Shown piece by piece: positions 59,656 through 64,000 of a stretch of 64,000 bases of DNA (positions within the stretch are counted from its first letter, which is position 1; each line of letters starts with the position of its first letter). The stretch is from NCBI RefSeq assembly GCF_002005545.1, contig NZ_LBMT01000001.1, positions 2,006,301 to 2,070,300 on the forward strand, written 5' to 3'. Both the position numbers and the translations under genes were made by a program. This DNA is from Streptococcus mitis (GTDB lineage: Bacteria; Bacillota; Bacilli; Lactobacillales; Streptococcaceae). A model generated the notes under the pieces. The model did not search any database. It saw nothing but the letters and a program-made list of their open reading frames with translations, and was not told the DNA's origin.

Positions 59656-59876
59656 TTGTAAGTTATCACCATAAAGGTTAATAGTAAAACGAATAAGGAC
59701 AAACTCACCAATAAAGTGAGCACCTTTACCAAGGTATTGCTCTGCCAGTAGCTTGGTTTACCAATATTACTAGTGGCATCCATAGAGAATAATTGATTTT
59801 GACGGGGTTGTATAGTTACCAATACAATCAAAGCAAGAGATAGGATAATAGCTAAAACAATTAGTATTTCAATCAT
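59652..59876 (-). CDS. asp5: Accessory Sec system protein Asp5 (SecG-like)
   Basis: 74 residues with two hydrophobic helices (about 2-23 and 50-72) joined by QPRQNQLFSMDATSNIGKPSYWQSN, the SecG-like pattern. Part of the accessory SecY2 translocon that exports serine-rich-repeat glycoproteins. It starts 4 bases after asp4. Confidence 0.85.
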   Translation of the reverse strand: MIEILIVLAIILSLALIVLVTIQPRQNQLFSMDATSNIGKPSYWQSNTLVKVLTLLVSLSLFVLLLTFMVITYK

Positions 59877-59880
59877 AGAC

Positions 59881-60060
59881 CTACCTCAAAATTCCCAGCA
59901 AAGTAAAGAGCAAACCAATCAGAATCATCAAACCCAGTAAGAGTGAAAAAGTCTTACTAATCTTTTCCCCTCGGGTTTCTTTTTCCTTCTTGATAGGTTT
60001 TTGTTTCAACTCTTCCATGCGACCTTCAACGTCTTTGTAAAATAAATCTTCCTCTGACAT
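59881..60060 (-). CDS. asp4: Accessory Sec system protein Asp4 (SecE-like)
   Basis: 59 residues translated from the sequence: a charged start MSEEDLFYKDVEGRMEELKQ, a basic stretch and one C-terminal membrane helix (LLLGLMILIGLLFTLLGIL). This matches the short SecE-like Asp4 of the gspB/psrP-type locus in length and position between gtfB and asp5. It begins 1 base after the gtfB stop. Confidence 0.87.
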   Translation of the reverse strand: MSEEDLFYKDVEGRMEELKQKPIKKEKETRGEKISKTFSLLLGLMILIGLLFTLLGILR

Positions 60061-60061
60061 G

Positions 60062-61399
60062 TTAGCCTCCTAAAACAGTTTGCATGGTTTCCTGATATCG
60101 TACCAAGTCAACATAATTTGCATGTTGGCCTTGCTTTCCAAGTGCCTGACGCATTTGATCAACATCTGAAAGGGCCAGTTTAATGGTCTCAACCAAAGCA
60201 GAAACTTCACTACTTTCAAATAGATGATCAGGAGCGATATAGAGTCTATTGTGTACCGTTTGGTTAAATCCAAGAATCAAGAGATTGTGCTCAAAGGCCT
60301 GACGCACCGCCTGCAACAACTCATTGCTATGATTTATATCCAAGTAAATATCCGACAATTGATAGAGCTCATGAATCTTCTGTGGACTAGCGTTCTGATA
60401 AAGGACCACATTAGGATAGCGAAGCATGTCTAAGAGCTTAGAAGACATCTCTGTCACCGCTGCGATACGGAAAGTGACATCAGGCAAGGCTTCTACGATT
60501 GCTTCTACTTGCTCAATCTGATCGGAATTAGTCAAGATTAAGGCATCTCGTCTTAGGAAATTATCGCGTTTAAACTGGTAATGGTAACCCAAGTGCACAA
60601 ACTGAGCATGGTATTTCTCGTCAGTCAACTCTAAAGCGCGCTCATAAGTCGCCTTATTTGGAATGATAATTTTCTTAGTACGCACATCATCACTTTCCAA
60701 AATCAACTGCATATTGCCTGGAATGGCATCATAAAGAGGTTCCTGCCAAACTAGGATATCTGAGCCAGATTTATCTGGATGATGGAAGGAAACCAAGAAA
60801 GGAGTCGCTAGAGTATTAAAGATAAGCTGGCTTGTATCTATTTCCAAATCTTGCAAAAAGAAGGTGATAAATTCAACCTTATTTGCAAAGTAACGCATGG
60901 ACTGACCAGGCAAAGTCAATAAGATATCTCCCGTTACATGGTTTTCCAGCAAGACTTCCTGACCATTGACATCTTGGTAAACTGTCATAATCGGCTCACT
61001 ATCTGCGCTATAGGTCGTTGTAGCAAAGCAAGCTCCGAAGCGATTGTAATGGTCAACCTGGCGTACTCGACCGTCTAAGTCTTTCCAATCTACCTGTTTA
61101 ACCAAGCGAGCCTGCAGACCCTCTGCATAATGAATGACAGCCCTCTCCTGTAATAAATCATTAATAGTTGCTGAACTATTATTCCCCATAATTTCCCAAA
61201 AATCTGGAACGGGAACTTGGTTAAAATAGAGAGGTTTTCCATCCTCGTAAGCTAGATAATAGGTAAAAGGAGAAACCAGACCATCAGGCAGAAAACCATC
61301 TGCATCGATGACCACTCCAAGTTGGGAAAGACCAGTAGCTACTAGACTTTCATGTAAATCTCGACTTTCCTGACTATATCGATCATAAAGTTCAATCAT
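60062..61399 (-). CDS. gtfB: Accessory Sec glycosyltransferase subunit GtfB
   Basis: 445 residues beginning MIELYDRYSQESRDLHESLVATG. It matches GtfB, the catalytically inactive partner that binds the adhesin acceptor and activates GtfA. The N-terminal part forms the substrate-binding beta meander; the GT-B like second half (LGYHYQFKRDNFLRRDALILTNSDQ) follows. It overlaps gtfA by 8 bases. Confidence 0.93.
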   Translation of the reverse strand: MIELYDRYSQESRDLHESLVATGLSQLGVVIDADGFLPDGLVSPFTYYLAYEDGKPLYFNQVPVPDFWEIMGNNSSATINDLLQERAVIHYAEGLQARLVKQVDWKDLDGRVRQVDHYNRFGACFATTTYSADSEPIMTVYQDVNGQEVLLENHVTGDILLTLPGQSMRYFANKVEFITFFLQDLEIDTSQLIFNTLATPFLVSFHHPDKSGSDILVWQEPLYDAIPGNMQLILESDDVRTKKIIIPNKATYERALELTDEKYHAQFVHLGYHYQFKRDNFLRRDALILTNSDQIEQVEAIVEALPDVTFRIAAVTEMSSKLLDMLRYPNVVLYQNASPQKIHELYQLSDIYLDINHSNELLQAVRQAFEHNLLILGFNQTVHNRLYIAPDHLFESSEVSALVETIKLALSDVDQMRQALGKQGQHANYVDLVRYQETMQTVLGG

Positions 61400-62903
61400 G
61401 GAGCACCTCCTCTACTGTTTTCTTCCACTTTTCTAAAATTTCTTCGGTTAAGAAGCCTTCTGCAATTTGGTAAGAATGGGCACGCATAGCTTCCAAACGA
61501 TTTTCTTGATACAATTGACAAATCTTAGTTGAAAAAGCTTGCTTGATTTGATCTTCTACATGGTCAGATGAACTTGGAATTAAATAACCATTTTTCCCAT
61601 CTTCTATAAAGGTCTGATTACCATAAGGCACATCAAAACCGATTAGAGGTAGACCTGAACCAATAGCTTCCATCAAGGTCAAACCAAAGCCTTCGCTGGT
61701 AGAAGCAGTCAAATAGACTTCATACTGGCTATAAATCTGCGAAAGTTCCGCATGTCCCTTGAGCTGGATATAATTCTCAGCCTGATGAGTTGCAATAATT
61801 TCTCTAAGCAGAGAATCTTCTCCACCACTACCATAGATATCAAAGGTTAATTCAGGAATTTCCTTACGAGCTTCAATGACCGCCTTGACCAACCAGTCAA
61901 TGTGTTTTTCTTTGGCAAGACGTGAAGCGGTAATCAATGAAAAAGGTTTACGCCCCTGACTTGACTCAGTCAAGGAATCAATACTACCTACAGGAATGGT
62001 AACAATCTTTGGTTGATGCTGAGTATATTTGGCAAATTGCTCTTGCAACACTTCATTTTGTCTGTCAGTTGATACGATAAAGAAGTCAACCTTATCTGCA
62101 TTGGTAAACTGATAGTCATAATAGTTGTTCCAAAGGATATAGTCCTCGTTTGTAGCATTTTCACTATAATGCTCCGCATGAACAACTACCGCTAGATGTG
62201 CAACTTGTGCTTCCTCAAACACAACCTGACCAATGCCTGTCTCCCTATCCAGAATGACCAAATCAGACTTGTTCAAATTCAAGGATTTCATAAAAGCACG
62301 CATGAAAGCTGGCTTCCCATAGAAAATCTTATCCTTGAAACGGTAAACTTCTTCCTTCCCTTGATTCATCAAGATATCATAGACTGGAGTCCCGTCTTCA
62401 TTGTAAAAGGTTCGCTGATATAATACTGCAACATTGTCCTTGGGAGCAAAGTATTCGCTACAATAACGCGTATAAGAAAAGTAATCCTTACGAATCAGTT
62501 TTCCTTTAAAGACATACTCGGCATGTTGAACCAAGTCCTTGTTCTCATCCACCAAATAACAGGTTACAAACTTATCTTGGTCAGAAAAGAAGACACGCAA
62601 GACCTTCCCATTCTTTTCTCTACGACTTTCGACACCACCAAAATAAGTCAAGACATCATCCACTGTCACACTTGTCGGTGCAATTTTGATATCTGTAAAA
62701 TGATTATAAAGCCAGATCACTTGATCATCATCAAAACCAATATTGGCGGTTAAGTGCTGAATATTATCGGCTAAAATCATATCTGTAAAGATAAACTTAG
62801 AGGACAGATTTAATTTCCGAAAAACACCAGCACGATAGGCTTGTGCGTATTCAACACCGCTACTAGCCCAGCCAAGTCCTAAATTTATATTGTAAATTGT
62901 CAT
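61392..62903 (-). CDS. gtfA: Accessory Sec glycosyltransferase GtfA
   Basis: 503 residues beginning MTIYNINLGLGWASSGVEYAQAYRAG. GT4-family GT-B fold with the UDP-GlcNAc site including EGFGLTLMEAIGSGLPLIGFDVPYGN (about 404-429). With GtfB it adds GlcNAc to serine/threonine of the serine-rich-repeat adhesin in the cytoplasm before SecA2 export. Confidence 0.95.
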   Translation of the reverse strand: MTIYNINLGLGWASSGVEYAQAYRAGVFRKLNLSSKFIFTDMILADNIQHLTANIGFDDDQVIWLYNHFTDIKIAPTSVTVDDVLTYFGGVESRREKNGKVLRVFFSDQDKFVTCYLVDENKDLVQHAEYVFKGKLIRKDYFSYTRYCSEYFAPKDNVAVLYQRTFYNEDGTPVYDILMNQGKEEVYRFKDKIFYGKPAFMRAFMKSLNLNKSDLVILDRETGIGQVVFEEAQVAHLAVVVHAEHYSENATNEDYILWNNYYDYQFTNADKVDFFIVSTDRQNEVLQEQFAKYTQHQPKIVTIPVGSIDSLTESSQGRKPFSLITASRLAKEKHIDWLVKAVIEARKEIPELTFDIYGSGGEDSLLREIIATHQAENYIQLKGHAELSQIYSQYEVYLTASTSEGFGLTLMEAIGSGLPLIGFDVPYGNQTFIEDGKNGYLIPSSSDHVEDQIKQAFSTKICQLYQENRLEAMRAHSYQIAEGFLTEEILEKWKKTVEEVLHD

Positions 62904-62915
62904 ATTTTCCTCTTT

Positions 62916-64000
62916 TTATGGGAAATGAGTCATAATCTCACCCTTAGGAGTGACTTCAACCAAGCCCATCAGGAGATTACGAACCATATCCGCATGAATT
63001 TGTTCTTTCATGGTTTCAAAGCCTGCATAGGCTTCTTGATAGTATTCTACGATTGGATTTTTCTGACTATTAGATTGACCACCGATAGCCATAGATAACT
63101 GTTGTAGATAGTCTACCTGCTCTACCCAGTTGTCATCAATAGCCTTGAGCATAGAAAGGCGTAAAAACTGTTCATACAAACCATGTTGCTCAAGTAATTC
63201 TTTCTTTTCAGAAAGTTCTCTATCAATCACTTGTTTCATAAAATTACGAACTGCAGTTTTGTCAGTCACATCTATATGAGCCGGAATCTCTTTAATGTGA
63301 AAACTAATATTGGTCACAATAAAGTGAAAAAGCAACTCTCGACTTTCATAATTTGAAGCGGTCACTTGATCAATGTAACTAGCGATAATTCCCTCAACAA
63401 CATCCTCTAAGTCACGAGAACCATCTATTAGACGATTTCTTTCTTTATAGACCATATCCCGCTGGATATTCATACTCTCAGCATATTCTAGTGTCTGACG
63501 ACGCGCCGAACGTCCAGCACTATCACTGGCATGTTGAGCCTTTTCGACTAGTTTCCGGTATTTACGACCTTTCAATACTTCCGGTTGAGTCATATCTTGA
63601 ACCTGATAGTCTTTGTACTTTTTATGCACCCAAGATGGACCAAATTTCTTGATGACATCGTCCTCTAAAGATACAAAGAACTTACTCATCCCAGGATCTC
63701 CCTGACGGCCAGAACGGCCACGAATTTGCAGATCGATCCGTTGACTTTCCATCCGTTCCGTTCCAATGACAATCAAGCCTCCGAGCTCTGCGACTCCTTT
63801 ACCAAGCTTGATATCCGTACCACGTCCTGCCATAGAGGTAGCCACTGTCACAGCCCCCATCTGACCTGACTCGGAGATAATTTGAGCCTCACGCGCCGCA
63901 TTATTAGCATTTAAGACATTATGGGCAATTCCCTCTCTGAGCAGGAGTGACGAATAAAGTTGAGACATTTCAACTGAACCTACAAAAACGAGTAAGGGAT
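62916..64000 (-). CDS. secA2: Accessory Sec ATPase SecA2, 5' part outside window
   Basis: 361 residues visible; the frame is open through the window edge, so the N-terminal half is missing. Helicase motifs [17 protein letters not shown] and [18 protein letters not shown] identify SecA, and the position before gtfA identifies it as SecA2. It drives export of the glycosylated adhesin through SecY2. The adhesin itself and asp1-3 would lie to the right of the window. Confidence 0.95.
   Translation of the reverse strand, partial: PLLVFVGSVEMSQLYSSLLLREGIAHNVLNANNAAREAQIISESGQMGAVTVATSMAGRGTDIKLGKGVAELGGLIVIGTERMESQRIDLQIRGRSGRQGDPGMSKFFVSLEDDVIKKFGPSWVHKKYKDYQVQDMTQPEVLKGRKYRKLVEKAQHASDSAGRSARRQTLEYAESMNIQRDMVYKERNRLIDGSRDLEDVVEGIIASYIDQVTASNYESRELLFHFIVTNISFHIKEIPAHIDVTDKTAVRNFMKQVIDRELSEKKELLEQHGLYEQFLRLSMLKAIDDNWVEQVDYLQQLSMAIGGQSNSQKNPIVEYYQEAYAGFETMKEQIHADMVRNLLMGLVEVTPKGEIMTHFP

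Overview
The window looks like chromosome of a mitis-group Streptococcus (S. mitis / S. oralis / S. pneumoniae relatives). The evidence is low-GC DNA, protein sequences very close to pneumococcal families, a 45-bp-unit BOX repeat at 59403..59600, a MET-box upstream of metE, and an accessory SecA2 glycan-export locus. From memory of pneumococcal gene order, two blocks that are separate in S. pneumoniae (the cysS-pnp-metFE block and the scr-mva-stkP-yqe-secA2 block) sit close together here. The species is not settled from this sequence alone.

Layout. 1..1983: end of a polar amino-acid ABC transporter (+). 2079..9742 (-): msmK sugar-uptake ATPase, a PucR-type regulator, then mrnC, cysS, a double GNAT, cysE and pnp (cysteine supply and RNA processing). 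10192..13408 (-): metF-metE under a perfect MET-box. 13669..25090 (-): an accessory, mainly defence, island. It holds an orphan HigA-like antitoxin with a decayed toxin tail, a HigB / ImmA-IrrE toxin-antitoxin pair, and a type I restriction system (hsdM, hsdS, hsdR) whose M/S operon contains a retron-type reverse transcriptase, two small membrane proteins of unknown function and a promoter-driven structured leader. 25239..31598: a VTT membrane protein and the sucrose regulon (scrK, scrA, scrB, scrR). 31635..45570 (-): mevalonate genes, ThrE-type exporter halves, and the run stkP-phpP-rsmB-fmt-priA-rpoZ-gmk-rny. 45904..48651 (-): an AT-rich 915-residue SIR2-domain protein, probably a stand-alone anti-phage gene. 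48994..57027 (-): yefM-yoeB, tmcAL, a methyltransferase, rsfS-yqeK-nadD-yhbY-yqeH-yqeG, corA and a short MscS channel. 57179..59402 (+): sstT and an aromatic-acid exporter-like protein. 59652..64000 (-): asp5, asp4, gtfB, gtfA and the truncated secA2 of a serine-rich-repeat glycoprotein export system.

The most interesting locus is 15635..20524. A near-consensus promoter (TTGACA, 17-nt spacer, TATTAT) drives a roughly 265-nt hairpin-rich leader, then an 88-residue membrane protein, a reverse transcriptase with LPQGYPTSP and YYDD motifs, hsdS (TTG start inside the RT gene), a 192-residue membrane-anchored orphan and hsdM. This looks like a retron physically and translationally coupled to a type I restriction system. 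I infer that the retron could monitor, or be guarded by, the restriction complex, as PrrC does in Ecoprr; nothing in the sequence proves it.

Several intergenic gaps hold compact clusters of perfect hairpins with outer inverted repeats (9906..10087, 51601..51706, 53658..53811, and a 56-nt pair at 21916..22096). I do not recognise them as standard RUP, BOX or SPRITE elements. No tRNA, rRNA, CRISPR array or transposase gene was seen.
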